DNA of 64,000 bases from Paracoccus yibinensis (GCF_030846195.1 NZ_JAVCWH010000009.1:1-64000), one strand, 5' to 3'; shown: positions 39,675-48,417, counted from the stretch's first letter. Numbers and translations are program-made. Notes: generated from the sequence alone by a model not told the origin.

Positions 39675-40334
39675 CTAGAACACCGTCACCTGCGTTCCGA
39701 CTTCTGCCACCTCGTAGAGCCGAGTAATATGTTCATTATACAGGCCATAGCAGCCATTGGAGGATTTCCGACCGATTTTCCGCGTGTCATGAGTGCCATG
39801 AATCAAGTAGGCTGGCCATGATAGGTAAAGACCATACGGTCCTAAAGGATTGCTTGGATCTCCGCCTTCTACTCGCTGCGGCAGATTGGGATCCTTTTCC
39901 CGCATGCTAGGCGTTGGTGTCCAAGGCGGATTTTTTGCTTTTCTGACAATTTCAGTTTTGCCCCGGCGGGTTAGATCTTCAGTGACAGGGATAGAGCACG
40001 GGAAAGCCAGGTTGATTGATTCATCACCCGACCAGTAATGCACTGCACGCGAAGTCACATCTGCAAGGATCACTCCTTTACCCAAACTCGGGTAAAACTC
40101 GCTCCAGTGTCTCGCGCGAAACGACGACTGATTGCGCCGGGGATCCGCAGTTGGATCGACCTGATAGGCACTGAGATCGGGCGCACCACCGGATGGGCGC
40201 GCGCCATAGAGAGGCTGCCCAGTATTAGGGTCAGAACCCTGCGCCAGAAGGGCGCCGCCTGGCAGAACCGCCGCTGTGGCCAGAAGGCCACCTAGAAAAC
40301 GGCGTCGGTCGCTACCTGTATCTTTCGGAATCAT
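39675..40334 (-). CDS. L,D-transpeptidase, type A
   Basis: The 219-aa secreted enzyme has a twin-arginine leader (DRRRFLGGLLATAAVLP) and a YkuD domain with His in LIHGTHDTRK and the nucleophile in SSNGCYGLYN. As in the 12714 product, Gly replaces the usual Arg two residues after the Cys. Shared stretches such as LTRRGKTEIVRK show these two are paralogues. It is a single gene, with the copZ remnant immediately beyond its stop. Confidence 0.87.
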   Translation of the reverse strand: MIPKDTGSDRRRFLGGLLATAAVLPGGALLAQGSDPNTGQPLYGARPSGGAPDLSAYQVDPTADPRRNQSSFRARHWSEFYPSLGKGVILADVTSRAVHYWSGDESINLAFPCSIPVTEDLTRRGKTEIVRKAKNPPWTPTPSMREKDPNLPQRVEGGDPSNPLGPYGLYLSWPAYLIHGTHDTRKIGRKSSNGCYGLYNEHITRLYEVAEVGTQVTVF

Positions 40335-40416
40335 TTACTGCCTCGTTCTTTCTGATAATCTTATTCAGTAATTACAAAATGGTACCCGCTCCCGGGCATT
40401 TGGCCAAGGAGACGAA

Positions 40417-40548
40417 ATGCCGCGTAGATCAAGATCATGTGCGTTCCAGCTGCGACCCCTGCTGTTGACAGCTGTCGAGCTTGTGCGCTGCGCTGTCGAG
40501 TGCAAGGAAGGCTCCAATAAGGCAAACCAGACAAGGAGACGTAAATGA
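40417..40548 (+). CDS. Possible small basic protein or leader peptide
   Basis: An ATG at 40417 with AAGGAGACGAA before it opens a 43-codon frame that ends by an ATGA overlap with the lipoprotein gene at 40545. It has three Cys and a basic C-terminus (NQTRRRK). The duplicated AAGGAGACG ribosome sites and coupling suggest translation, perhaps a leader for the downstream gene. No homologue is known to me. Confidence 0.35.
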   Translation: MPRRSRSCAFQLRPLLLTAVELVRCAVECKEGSNKANQTRRRK

Positions 40549-40808
40549 AAAACAAATTCCTCATCATCTTGGCAGTGGTCCTGATCAATGCCGGTTGTAC
40601 AGATATGACAGCCAGGACAGAGGTCGGATCCGATAATCTTCCCGCAGACCTCGTCGCACTGGTTGCCCCGGGGCAGGACGTTGCATCGGCCCGTCTTCTC
40701 CCAGAAGATAATTGCTATTGGTACGAGCATCATGGGCAGGTGGAAACAACACTTCTTCCGCTGACCACGACCGAGGGCCGTCCAATTTGCATGCAGTCGC
40801 AAACCTGA
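40545..40808 (+). CDS. Small lipoprotein of unknown function
   Basis: This 87-aa protein has a lipoprotein signal (FLIILAVVLINAGC, lipidated Cys18). The mature part has two further cysteines (DNCYWYEHHGQ and RPICMQS) around an aromatic/His cluster, which could be a metal or thiol site. AAGGAG precedes the ATG. It is convergent with the L,D-transpeptidase at 40854 and flanked by such enzymes on both sides. Confidence 0.72.
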   Translation: MKNKFLIILAVVLINAGCTDMTARTEVGSDNLPADLVALVAPGQDVASARLLPEDNCYWYEHHGQVETTLLPLTTTEGRPICMQSQT

Positions 40809-40853
40809 AGCTAGTCGGGTGTATGGCCAAGCCGCAATCAGCAAAGGTGTGGC

Positions 40854-41519
40854 CTAGCTCCGCGCAGTTACACTTTCCGCGACCGAATAGAGAAACGCAG
40901 TGGAGCCGATTTCCACCTTTGAATAGAGATCGTTGATATGCGCCATCACCATCCGCACGCAGCCAGAACTGGCGCTGGTGCCGATGCTTCTGGGAAAGGG
41001 GGTTCCGTGGATGCGTAAGTAAGTATCCTTGCGGCCGACATAGAGGTAGAGAGCTCGTGAGCCGAGGGCATTTTCGGGACCGGGCTCCATTCCCCCTTCG
41101 AACTGCGCATAGATCTCCGGCTCCCGATTGATCATGTTCTGCGTTGGCGTCCAATGAGGCCATTCGACCTTTCGCTCAATCGTATAAACCCCTGGTTCGT
41201 AGAGATCCCCTCGTCCGATGGCTACGCCATAGCGCATCGCAGTTCCCCCAGCCTCAATGTGGTAAAGATACTTCGCCACAGCATCCACATGGATGTCACC
41301 CGGTACCAAGCCGTCATTGGCCCTTACCCTTTGGGGTAAGAAACGTGGGTGCAAACCCCACGGATTGGACGTGCCCGGATTGTAACCGGCAGGCGTAATC
41401 TGTGCGTCCCAAGCAGCCTTTTGTTCTTCAGTCGGCCATGATGCCGCAAACGAAGGACCGGAGATAGTTGCCGAGAACAGCGCCATGCTTGTGGAAATGA
41501 AGTGTCGTCTTGTCAACAT
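40854..41519 (-). CDS. L,D-transpeptidase, type B
   Basis: The 221-aa product has a Tat-like signal (TRRHFISTSMALF), a proline/aromatic region and a YkuD domain. His is in LRIHGTPFP and the nucleophile in SASSGCVRMVM, with the canonical Arg. Its relatives are the 13926 product (same GTPxPxSIGTxxSxGC spacing) and the ErfK/YbiS group. Unlike 13926 it is secreted rather than a lipoprotein. It stands alone between the small lipoprotein and the DUF411 pair. Confidence 0.87.
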   Translation of the reverse strand: MLTRRHFISTSMALFSATISGPSFAASWPTEEQKAAWDAQITPAGYNPGTSNPWGLHPRFLPQRVRANDGLVPGDIHVDAVAKYLYHIEAGGTAMRYGVAIGRGDLYEPGVYTIERKVEWPHWTPTQNMINREPEIYAQFEGGMEPGPENALGSRALYLYVGRKDTYLRIHGTPFPRSIGTSASSGCVRMVMAHINDLYSKVEIGSTAFLYSVAESVTARS

Positions 41520-41659
41520 TTGTTACGCTCCTATTATTGTCTAGTGTCCTTCCGACCCATGCTTTCAACGCACCTGCTCAGCCCGCCATTCTGAAGTTTT
41601 GAGATCAAATCCGCTTGTGCTATCGCCAATGCGATTCAAGGTCGGCGGCCTGCCGCAGG

Positions 41660-41851
41660 CTATTGACTGACAGCACCAAGCTTCTTCGTACCAATGCCGT
41701 TTCGCTCAGGGGCAACGATGCGAACCAAGGAGACGTGAGCTGCAGGTGCAAAACTGTCACGCGCATTCGCAGAAAGCCATGAGCATAGTACGGCCGCAGC
41801 CCTGTATAACGGAACAGGGGCCGGGAGGGCTAATCTCGCTGTTTTGGTCAT
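41660..41851 (-). CDS. Possible small protein overlapping the ldt stop
   Basis: A 63-codon frame begins with an ATG that overlaps the stop of the type C L,D-transpeptidase by 4 nt. It has a weakly hydrophobic N-terminus (LYRAAAVLCSWLSA) and no recognised domain. The duplicate copy of the transpeptidase at 23057 has no such frame downstream, which argues against a conserved function. Confidence 0.3.
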   Translation of the reverse strand: MTKTARLALPAPVPLYRAAAVLCSWLSANARDSFAPAAHVSLVRIVAPERNGIGTKKLGAVSQ

Positions 41852-42387
41852 GCATAGATCATCACAGGAGTGCGGAGCTGCAGCATAGCGTAGACATCTT
41901 CGATCTCCTTATCGGTGAATGCGATACAGCCAACTGTCCAATCCCGATTTTTCGGCGCCAGCTTTCGGCCCTCTGGGCCACGGCCGTGGAACATGATGTC
42001 GCCGCCCGCATCGCGGCCGAACTGTGCGGCATAAGCCTTGTCCCGCTCATTTGGGTAGGAAATGCCCACAGACAGATGATAACGGCTGCGCGGGTTGAAG
42101 CGGTCCACAAAGTAAAGCCCTTCGGGAGTCTTCCCGTCCCCCTCGAACTGTTTGTGACCGACAGGCTGGATGCCCAGGCCAACATCATACGACTTCAGGA
42201 CGGTCTTTCCGCTGAGCAGGTGCATTCTGCGTTGTGCCTTCTGGACCACCACCTGTGTAACAGGAGGGCCGAAGTAATGTTTGAACTCAGGAACGTCACC
42301 CGGGCGGTTGGACGATCCAGACCTTCCGCATGCGGCAAGAGCGGCAATCATCCCCAGGGAAAGGTGGCGGCGGCTAAAATTGGACAT
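41848..42387 (-). CDS. L,D-transpeptidase lipoprotein, type C (copy 2 of a duplicate)
   Basis: The 179-aa protein is the near-duplicate of the 23057 product, 15 substitutions apart by my count, with the same lipobox and motifs: His in MFHGRGPEG, nucleophile in WTVGCIAFTDKEI. Several changes cluster around the nucleophile (A to V, L to F, D to K), so specificity may have shifted. It follows DUF411 by 30 nt, as in the first copy. Confidence 0.88.
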   Translation of the reverse strand: MSNFSRRHLSLGMIAALAACGRSGSSNRPGDVPEFKHYFGPPVTQVVVQKAQRRMHLLSGKTVLKSYDVGLGIQPVGHKQFEGDGKTPEGLYFVDRFNPRSRYHLSVGISYPNERDKAYAAQFGRDAGGDIMFHGRGPEGRKLAPKNRDWTVGCIAFTDKEIEDVYAMLQLRTPVMIYA

Positions 42388-42417
42388 TGAGGTATATTCT
42401 TCAAAAGATTCAGAAAA

Positions 42418-42897
42418 CTATGCAGCGGGGTAATGCGTGAAGACTTCGCTTGTCCCGTTCTTGCGAATAAGCACAACATCATAGGCCTCGCGTTCGCTTT
42501 CGGGTCCCATACCGGGTGAGCCGTATGGCATCCCAGGAACGGCTAGGCCGATGGCGTCAGGCCGGTCTTCCAGCAAGCGGCGGATGTCGGCCACCGGCAC
42601 ATGGCCTTCGAGCATGTAGCCCCCAATCCGTGCCGTATGGCAGGAAGCCATCGCCTCCGGGATGCCGTTGTCGGATTTGTAACGCATCAGCGCAGTTCCG
42701 GCGCTGAGCTCAATCGTGACCGCGAAACCTGCGGCTTCGACAATCTCGATCCAGGCCGCGCAGCACCCGCAGTTGGGGTCTTTCACCACAAGCATCTGAT
42801 TGTCGATGCCGCGCGCTCTTGCCGGAAGGGCGGATAGGGCGAGCAACCCCGCGCCCGAAGTCAGGATTGTTCGGCGTGAAAGGTTCTCAAGGGTCAT
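42418..42897 (-). CDS. DUF411 metal-binding protein (second copy)
   Basis: The 159-aa secreted protein has a twin-Arg-like leader, the CxxC site in DPNCGCCAAWIE and ASCHTARIGGYMLEGHVP. It is clearly diverged from the DUF411 product at 23632 although their L,D-transpeptidase partners are almost identical, so the two pairs have evolved unevenly. It lies 30 nt downstream of copA on the same strand and is probably part of the copA transcript. Confidence 0.85.
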   Translation of the reverse strand: MTLENLSRRTILTSGAGLLALSALPARARGIDNQMLVVKDPNCGCCAAWIEIVEAAGFAVTIELSAGTALMRYKSDNGIPEAMASCHTARIGGYMLEGHVPVADIRRLLEDRPDAIGLAVPGMPYGSPGMGPESEREAYDVVLIRKNGTSEVFTHYPAA

Positions 42898-42927
42898 TTC
42901 ATGTCCTTTCCAAGGTGGACGACTGGC

Positions 42928-45258
42928 TCAGAGCGCGACCCGCCTGAGCCGGAGGGCATTCGCGATGACGGAGACTGACGACAGGCTCATCGCCGCTGCT
43001 GCGATCATCGGCGACAGCAGCATGCCGGTCAGGGGATAAAGCAGTCCCGCCGCGATTGGCACACCGGCGGCGTTGTAGACGAACGCGAAGAACAGGTTCT
43101 GCTTGATGTTGCGTAGCGTGGCCTTGGCCAGGCGCCGGGCGCGGACTACGCCCATGAGATCCCCTCCGAGCAGCGTCAAGCCAGCGCTTTCGACCGCGAC
43201 ATCCGCCCCGGTGCCCATGGCGATGCCGACATCGGCGGCGGCAAGGGCAGGGGCGTCGTTTACGCCGTCGCCTGCCATGGCCACCACAGCACCATCCTTG
43301 CGCAAGGCATCGATGAGGTTCTTCTTGTCCTCGGGCAGGACGCCGGCGCGCACCTCATCGATGCCCAGCTTGGCGGCGACGGCCTCGGCGGTTCGCTGGT
43401 TGTCGCCCGTGGCCATGATGACACGCAGCCCAAGCTGGTGAAGGGTCCGGATCGCCTCGGCGGTCGAGGCCTTGATTGGGTCGGCAACGGCGACAATCCC
43501 GGCAAGCCGGCCGTCAACGGCAACGAACATGGCGGTCTTGCCTTCGCTGCGCAGTGCGTCGGCTCGTGCCTCGGCCAAGGCAGAGTCCAGTCCGAGGACC
43601 GCCATCATGGCCGCGTTCCCCAAGGCCGCGGTCCGCCCTTGGACTGTACCCTGCACCCCCTTGCCGGTAATGGCCTCGAAATCAGCGGCAGACTGCATCT
43701 TTACTCCACGCAACGCCGCGCCCTCGACAATGGCTTCGGCCAGCGGATGTTCAGACCCGCGCTCCAGGGCCGCAGCCACGGCAAGCAGTTCCTCTTCGCC
43801 CATGTCACCCAGGCTGATGACATCGGTGAGCTTTGGCCGCCCCTCGGTCAGGGTGCCGGTCTTGTCCACGATCAACGTATCGACCGCCGCCATACGCTCC
43901 AGAGCTTCCGCATCCTTGATCAGGACGCCCGCCTGTGCCCCGCGACCGGCCGCCGTGGTGATCGAGATCGGTGTGGCCAGACCAAGCGCGCAAGGGCAGG
44001 CGATGATCAGCACCGACACGGCGGCCGCGACCGCAAAGACCAGGGCTGGATCCGGTCCCCAGACCAGCCAAGCCACGAAGGACAGGACGGCAATGGCCAC
44101 CACCGTTGGAACGAACACCGAGGACACCCTGTCGGCCAGTCCTTGGATCGGGGCGCGCGACCGCCGGGCGTTTGAAACCATCTCGACGATCTGCGCCAGG
44201 ACGGTATCGGCGCCCACGCGCCGCGCCTCGATTACAAGGCTGCCGTTCTTGTTGATCGTGCCGCCCGTGACCGGATCGTCGGGGCCTTTCTCGACAGGAA
44301 CCGGTTCACCGGTGATCATGCTTTCGTCCACGGAGGACCGACCGTCGATCACCGTGGCATCCACTGGCACACTGTCGCCGGGCCGCACGCGCAATCGGTC
44401 TCCTTCCATGACATTTTCCAGCGGGGCGTCGTATTCGGTCTCGTCGTCCAGAACCCGGCGCGCGGTCTTCGGGGCCAAGTCCAGAAGCGCCCGGATCGCA
44501 TCGCCCGTGCGTTCGCGCGCCCGCAGTTCCAGCACCTGGCCCACGAAAATCAGCGCCACGATCACGACCGCGGCCTCGAAGTAGGTACCGACGCCGTGGC
44601 CCATCCGGTATTCTTCGGGGAAAAGCCCAGGTAGGAAGGTGGCGACGATGGAATACAGATAGGCCGCACCGACCCCGAGCGAGATCAGTGTCCACATGTT
44701 GGGCGAGCGGTTCTTGATCGACTCCCAGCCTCGTCGGAAAAACGGCGCGGCGGCCCATAGGACGATCGGCGTGGCCAGAGCGAACTCGATATAGGACGCC
44801 AGGCGATGTCCAATCCAATCCCGGACCGGAAGGTTGACCAGTTCGCCCATGGTGAGGACGATCAGGGGAATGGCCGCAGCGGCGCTGATCCACATCCGCC
44901 GGGTGAATTCCGCCAGTTCGGGGCTAGGGCCGCCGGTCGGCAGCATTGGCTCCAGGGCCATGCCGCAGATCGGGCAGTTTCCGGGGGCATCGCGGACGAT
45001 CTGCGGATGCATCGGGCAGGTCCATGTCGTGCCGGTGGGCTGTGCGGCCTTGCGGCCCTGGGCGCGGCCACTGGCATAGAACCAGGGGTCCTCCTTGAAG
45101 GAAGCTTCGCATTTCGTCGAACAGAAGTGAAACGTCTTGCCGCCGAATTGGGCCTTGCGCGTCTCGGGGCCGACCGCGACGGTCATGCCGCAGACAGGGT
45201 CGATGGCGGTCAGCGCACCGTCCGGAATTGCCGCTGCGCTATGGTGCTGGTGTTCCAT
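42928..45258 (-). CDS. copA: Cu(I)-exporting P1B ATPase (CopA type) with YHS and metal-binding N-terminus
   Basis: The 776-aa product lacks an HMA domain. It starts with a YHS/TRASH domain (IDPVCGMTV, FHFCSTKCEASF), then a CPMHP...CPICGM heavy-metal-binding domain. The pump core has CPCALGLATP (Cu(I) site), TGEPVP, DKTGTLTEG and GDGVNDAPAL. I chose the ATG at 45258, with AAGGAAAG upstream. It exports Cu(I) from the cytoplasm and likely leads an operon with DUF411 and the type C transpeptidase. Confidence 0.92.
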   Translation of the reverse strand: MEHQHHSAAAIPDGALTAIDPVCGMTVAVGPETRKAQFGGKTFHFCSTKCEASFKEDPWFYASGRAQGRKAAQPTGTTWTCPMHPQIVRDAPGNCPICGMALEPMLPTGGPSPELAEFTRRMWISAAAAIPLIVLTMGELVNLPVRDWIGHRLASYIEFALATPIVLWAAAPFFRRGWESIKNRSPNMWTLISLGVGAAYLYSIVATFLPGLFPEEYRMGHGVGTYFEAAVVIVALIFVGQVLELRARERTGDAIRALLDLAPKTARRVLDDETEYDAPLENVMEGDRLRVRPGDSVPVDATVIDGRSSVDESMITGEPVPVEKGPDDPVTGGTINKNGSLVIEARRVGADTVLAQIVEMVSNARRSRAPIQGLADRVSSVFVPTVVAIAVLSFVAWLVWGPDPALVFAVAAAVSVLIIACPCALGLATPISITTAAGRGAQAGVLIKDAEALERMAAVDTLIVDKTGTLTEGRPKLTDVISLGDMGEEELLAVAAALERGSEHPLAEAIVEGAALRGVKMQSAADFEAITGKGVQGTVQGRTAALGNAAMMAVLGLDSALAEARADALRSEGKTAMFVAVDGRLAGIVAVADPIKASTAEAIRTLHQLGLRVIMATGDNQRTAEAVAAKLGIDEVRAGVLPEDKKNLIDALRKDGAVVAMAGDGVNDAPALAAADVGIAMGTGADVAVESAGLTLLGGDLMGVVRARRLAKATLRNIKQNLFFAFVYNAAGVPIAAGLLYPLTGMLLSPMIAAAAMSLSSVSVIANALRLRRVAL

Positions 45259-45366
45259 ATCGGTCTTTCCTTGGTCTAGGGCGCGCGTTCCGGTCTCAAT
45301 GTCATGGCGAAACCCTTGCGTGGTTCCCGCCTGGCAGGAACGGAAAATAGCAAGAAACGCCGGTGT

Positions 45367-45392
45367 GGCCGCGCGATCGGAACCGCGCGGCC
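45367..45392 (-). terminator. GC-rich hairpin after the DUF305 operon
   Basis: GGCCGCGCG (45367-45375) pairs with CGCGCGGCC (45384-45392), a 9-bp stem with an 8-nt loop, lying 10 bp beyond the DUF305 stop in the minus direction. No clean U-run follows (TTTCTTGC some way on), so it may act as an RNA-stabilising or Rho-assisted end. Confidence 0.5.
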
Positions 45393-45401
45393 GGCGCAAT
45401 A

Positions 45402-45890
45402 TCACTTGGCGTTTTCGCTGAGCCAGGTTGTCATCAGTTCAATTTCGCCAACCTGTGCCGTGATGATTTCTTCTGCAAGCGCGCGCATCTGCTCATTTTT
45501 CCCGTGTTCAAGCAGAACCTCGGCCATGTCGATGGCGCCCTGGTGATGAGCAATCATCCCACAGGCAAAGGCCACGTCGGCATCTTCATTCATCATGCCC
45601 TGGTGCATGGCCGGCATCGTGGCCATCATCTTGCGCATGTTGTCCTGAACATGCTCGGGCATGTCTTCCATTTTCATGCCCCCCATGCCCATCATCCCGG
45701 AGCCCATCCCATCGGCCTGATCGCTGGAGGCCATTGAGGAACCATGCATGCCGCTAGAGGGCATCTGGTCCGAACTAGTGGATGCAGCGCACTGTTCTGG
45801 GAGCTTAAATTCAGCTTCCTGTGCGAATAGGGGGTTCGAGACGGTGGTTACAGCGATCGCCAATGCGGCAAGCGTTTTAACGTAAGTCAT
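45402..45890 (-). CDS. Periplasmic DUF305 protein (CopM-like)
   Basis: The 162-aa protein has a signal peptide ending LFAQ, a Met/Gly/Ser-rich segment with many Met (GSGMMGMGGMKM) able to bind Cu(I), and a DUF305 domain with MIAHHQGAIDMAE. It is the last gene of the copper operon that starts near 50041 on the minus strand (tolC, multicopper oxidase, cupredoxin, CusF-like). Confidence 0.85.
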   Translation of the reverse strand: MTYVKTLAALAIAVTTVSNPLFAQEAEFKLPEQCAASTSSDQMPSSGMHGSSMASSDQADGMGSGMMGMGGMKMEDMPEHVQDNMRKMMATMPAMHQGMMNEDADVAFACGMIAHHQGAIDMAEVLLEHGKNEQMRALAEEIITAQVGEIELMTTWLSENAK

Positions 45891-45936
45891 GGGTCTTCTC
45901 CCAACTTAGATACGGGTTGTCAGGGTAAGCTGATAT

Positions 45937-46245
45937 TCAGAAAACCGATACGTGCATGATCACGTCATCCGGCTTCAATCCTGCCCTGTTTAATTCCGTG
46001 TTGGACATGATCCGACCTGCAGGAACAGGAATTGTGTTTGTCAGGCTCGTCGAACTCGCAAAGGGCTCTGGTTTCTCCGCAGGATCATTTGCAGAAACAC
46101 TCCTTTCCCCCCCTGTATCTGACTGAGAACCTCTCGTGCCGTGACTTGCTTCCTCCGCGTGAGCGAAACCTGCCACGATGCTGGCCACGGTCAGAGCGGC
46201 CACGAAGATATTTTTCATTTTGTTTGCCATAAGGTTAGAGGTCAT
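45937..46245 (-). CDS. Small secreted protein of unknown function
   Basis: The 102-aa frame has a signal peptide (MKNIFVAALTVASIVAGFAHA) from an internal Met and a polar Ser/Asp-rich mature part ending NTELNRAGLKPDDVIMHVSVF. The first Met overlaps the CusF-like stop by 1 nt (TAATG); translation could also begin at the Met before KNIF. No family is recognised. Its position in the copper operon suggests a periplasmic metal role. Confidence 0.6.
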   Translation of the reverse strand: MTSNLMANKMKNIFVAALTVASIVAGFAHAEEASHGTRGSQSDTGGERSVSANDPAEKPEPFASSTSLTNTIPVPAGRIMSNTELNRAGLKPDDVIMHVSVF

Positions 46246-46526
46246 TATTCGAGGATTTCGGTGATCGTCAGCTTGCCGTTCACGCGATCGGCAGCAAACT
46301 GGATGCTTTGGCCTTCGCTGAGCTTTTCAAGCATCTCCGGCTCTGCCACCTGAAACACCATTTTCATGGCCGGCATATCGAGGTTTTTCAGCTCCTCATG
46401 ATCCACCGTCACCTTGTTCCATTTGGTGTCGATCTTGGTGACGGTTCCGTCCGTGATGTGGGTATCCGCGAAAGCGGCTCCAGCAGAAACAATCAAGGCA
46501 GCTGCGGTCAATTGGATCAGTTTCAT
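46245..46526 (-). CDS. cusF: CusF-like periplasmic copper-binding protein
   Basis: The 93-aa product has a signal peptide and the small beta-barrel pattern of CusF: VTKIDTKWNKVTVDHEEL and MPAMKMVFQV. His in VDHEE and the two Met of MKM-type ligands are present. The Trp that caps Cu(I) in E. coli CusF (WPAM) is Met here (MPAM), which may change affinity. It hands Cu(I) to an efflux system; no CusA/CusB is in the window. Confidence 0.82.
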   Translation of the reverse strand: MKLIQLTAAALIVSAGAAFADTHITDGTVTKIDTKWNKVTVDHEELKNLDMPAMKMVFQVAEPEMLEKLSEGQSIQFAADRVNGKLTITEILE

Positions 46527-46544
46527 GGTTTCGTCCTCGCTTTT

Positions 46545-47015
46545 TCAGGATTTGGTGACGTTCAAGGGGCCGTGCATGCCGGCCTCGTAATGGCCCAGCA
46601 TCAGGCAGGCGAATTCGAATTCACCTGCATTCGTAAAGGTCCAGAGGATCTCTCCGGTCTCGCCCGGCTGCAGGCGGACTGCATTCGGGTCGTCGTGTTC
46701 CATTTCAGGAAACTTGGCCATCAGTTCCTTGTGCTCGGCATTGGCTTCGACCGTATCCATGACGAACTCATGCTCCAGTTCACCCTTGTTGGTGATGACC
46801 AGACGGACAGTCTCGCCAGCTGCGAATGACAGTTCCTTGGGTTCGAAGACCATGGCGCCATCATCGGTTTCCCGCATGGACACCTCGACGGTCTTCATCT
46901 CACCGTCGGTTGCCGGGGCGCCCGCAGCGTAGTCATGACCGCCTTCATGGGTTCCTGCCGCCAGTGCAAAGGACGGGAAGAGGGCAACAGCAGTTACCAG
47001 CATCAACGATTTCAT
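46545..47015 (-). CDS. Cupredoxin (plastocyanin-like copper protein)
   Basis: The 156-aa secreted protein has a signal peptide ending ALA-A and a cupredoxin fold. The type 1 copper ligands are His in LEHEFVM, then Cys, His and Met in FACLMLGHYEAGM. Start at 47015 with AAGGAAA upstream. Related proteins accompany multicopper oxidases in copper operons and may shuttle electrons or copper to the adjacent oxidase gene (34 nt upstream of it). Confidence 0.86.
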   Translation of the reverse strand: MKSLMLVTAVALFPSFALAAGTHEGGHDYAAGAPATDGEMKTVEVSMRETDDGAMVFEPKELSFAAGETVRLVITNKGELEHEFVMDTVEANAEHKELMAKFPEMEHDDPNAVRLQPGETGEILWTFTNAGEFEFACLMLGHYEAGMHGPLNVTKS

Positions 47016-47049
47016 CAGATTTTCCTTGATTGTTGCTCGATAGTGAGGG

Positions 47050-48417
47050 TCAGCCCAACCGATTGCCGCCACGGGGCGTCAGGATGGTTCGGGGGCTGTC
47101 GTTGCTGGCATGTTCGGGCAACTCACCCGTCCATTCCCAGGCCTGCGTACCGGGAGGGTTCTCATACCAACCCGGATCCGAGTAATCGTCGGGCGCGATC
47201 CCCTCGCGCACCTTAACGACAGAAAACATGCCCCCCATTTCCAGGGGCCCGAACGGACCCCAACCGGTCATCATCGGGATCGTGTTTTCAGGGATCTCCA
47301 TGGACATCTCGCCCATGTCCGCCATGCCTGCGGTCCCCATTGGCATATAACCTGGCTGGTGCTTGCGGATCATCTCCGTCACACGGGCCTTGTTGGCACC
47401 AATGAAGGTGGGCAGTTCATGGCCCATGGCGTTCATGGTGTGGTGCGACTTGTGGCAATGGAATGCCCAATCACCCACATGATCGGCGTTGAACTCATAG
47501 GCCCGCATGGATCCTACCGGAATGTCGATGGTGACTTCCGGCCAACGGGCCTCGGGCCGAACCCATCCACCGTCCGTGCATGTCACCTCGAAATCATAGC
47601 CGTGCATATGGATGGGGTGATTGGTCATGGTCAGGTTGCCCACACGTACCCGCACCCGGTCTCCCTTGCTGACGACCAACGGATCAATGTCCGGGAAAAT
47701 TCGGCTGTTGAACGTCCAGAGATTGAAGTCCGTCATCTCGGCGACACGCGGGATGTAGGTGCCCGGATCGATGTCATAGGCCGCCAGCAGGATCCCGAAA
47801 TCGCGGTCCACCGGCATGAAGGCCGGATCACGCGGGTGCACGATGAAGAGCCCCATCATGCCCATGGCCATCTGGACCATCTCGTCGGCATGGGGGTGGT
47901 ACATGAACGTGCCCGACTTCACCAAGTCGAATTCATAGACATAGGTCTTGCCGACCGGGATGGAGGGATGGCTCAAGTTCCCCACCCCGTCCATGCCGGA
48001 TGGCAGGATCAGCCCATGCCAGTGAACCGAGGTGTGTTCGGGCAGGCGGTTGGTAACATAGATGCGGACCCGTTCGCCCTCGATGGCTTCGATCGTGGGG
48101 CCTGTGGACTGGCCGTTATAGCCCCAAAGGCGAGCCACCATCCCGTCGGCCATGATCCGTTCGACGGGTTCGGCGACAAGGTGGAATTCCTTGACGTTCC
48201 CGTTCATCCGGTAGGGCAGCGACCAGCCGTTCAGCGTGACGATGGGGTTGTATTCGATGCCTGTCGTCGGGCGCGGCGGTATCTGGGTATAGGGACTATC
48301 GGTACTCGCCGCTTCCGGCAGATCGCGAAACCGCGTTTGTGCCATCCCCGCACTTACGGTCAGTGCGGCCGCACCGGCACCGATCCCCGCGCCCAGCATT
48401 GCTCTGCGGTTCATCAT
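47050..48417 (-). CDS. Multicopper oxidase (CopA/CueO-like cuproxidase)
   Basis: The 455-aa exported enzyme has a Tat leader (NRRAMLGAGIGAG) and all four copper motifs: SVHWHGLILPS, TFMYHPHAD, HPIHMHGYDF and WAFHCHKSHHTMNAMGHE, the last with the type 1 Cys. These oxidases convert Cu(I) to the less toxic Cu(II). The start at 48417 overlaps the TolC stop by 4 nt. There is a Met-rich stretch near the C-terminus (MADMGEMSMEIP). Confidence 0.9.
   Translation of the reverse strand: MMNRRAMLGAGIGAGAAALTVSAGMAQTRFRDLPEAASTDSPYTQIPPRPTTGIEYNPIVTLNGWSLPYRMNGNVKEFHLVAEPVERIMADGMVARLWGYNGQSTGPTIEAIEGERVRIYVTNRLPEHTSVHWHGLILPSGMDGVGNLSHPSIPVGKTYVYEFDLVKSGTFMYHPHADEMVQMAMGMMGLFIVHPRDPAFMPVDRDFGILLAAYDIDPGTYIPRVAEMTDFNLWTFNSRIFPDIDPLVVSKGDRVRVRVGNLTMTNHPIHMHGYDFEVTCTDGGWVRPEARWPEVTIDIPVGSMRAYEFNADHVGDWAFHCHKSHHTMNAMGHELPTFIGANKARVTEMIRKHQPGYMPMGTAGMADMGEMSMEIPENTIPMMTGWGPFGPLEMGGMFSVVKVREGIAPDDYSDPGWYENPPGTQAWEWTGELPEHASNDSPRTILTPRGGNRLG

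Noticed and set aside
43472..44584. 370-codon plus-strand frame
   Set aside because: Antisense to copA; Ser/Arg/Thr-rich low-complexity translation.
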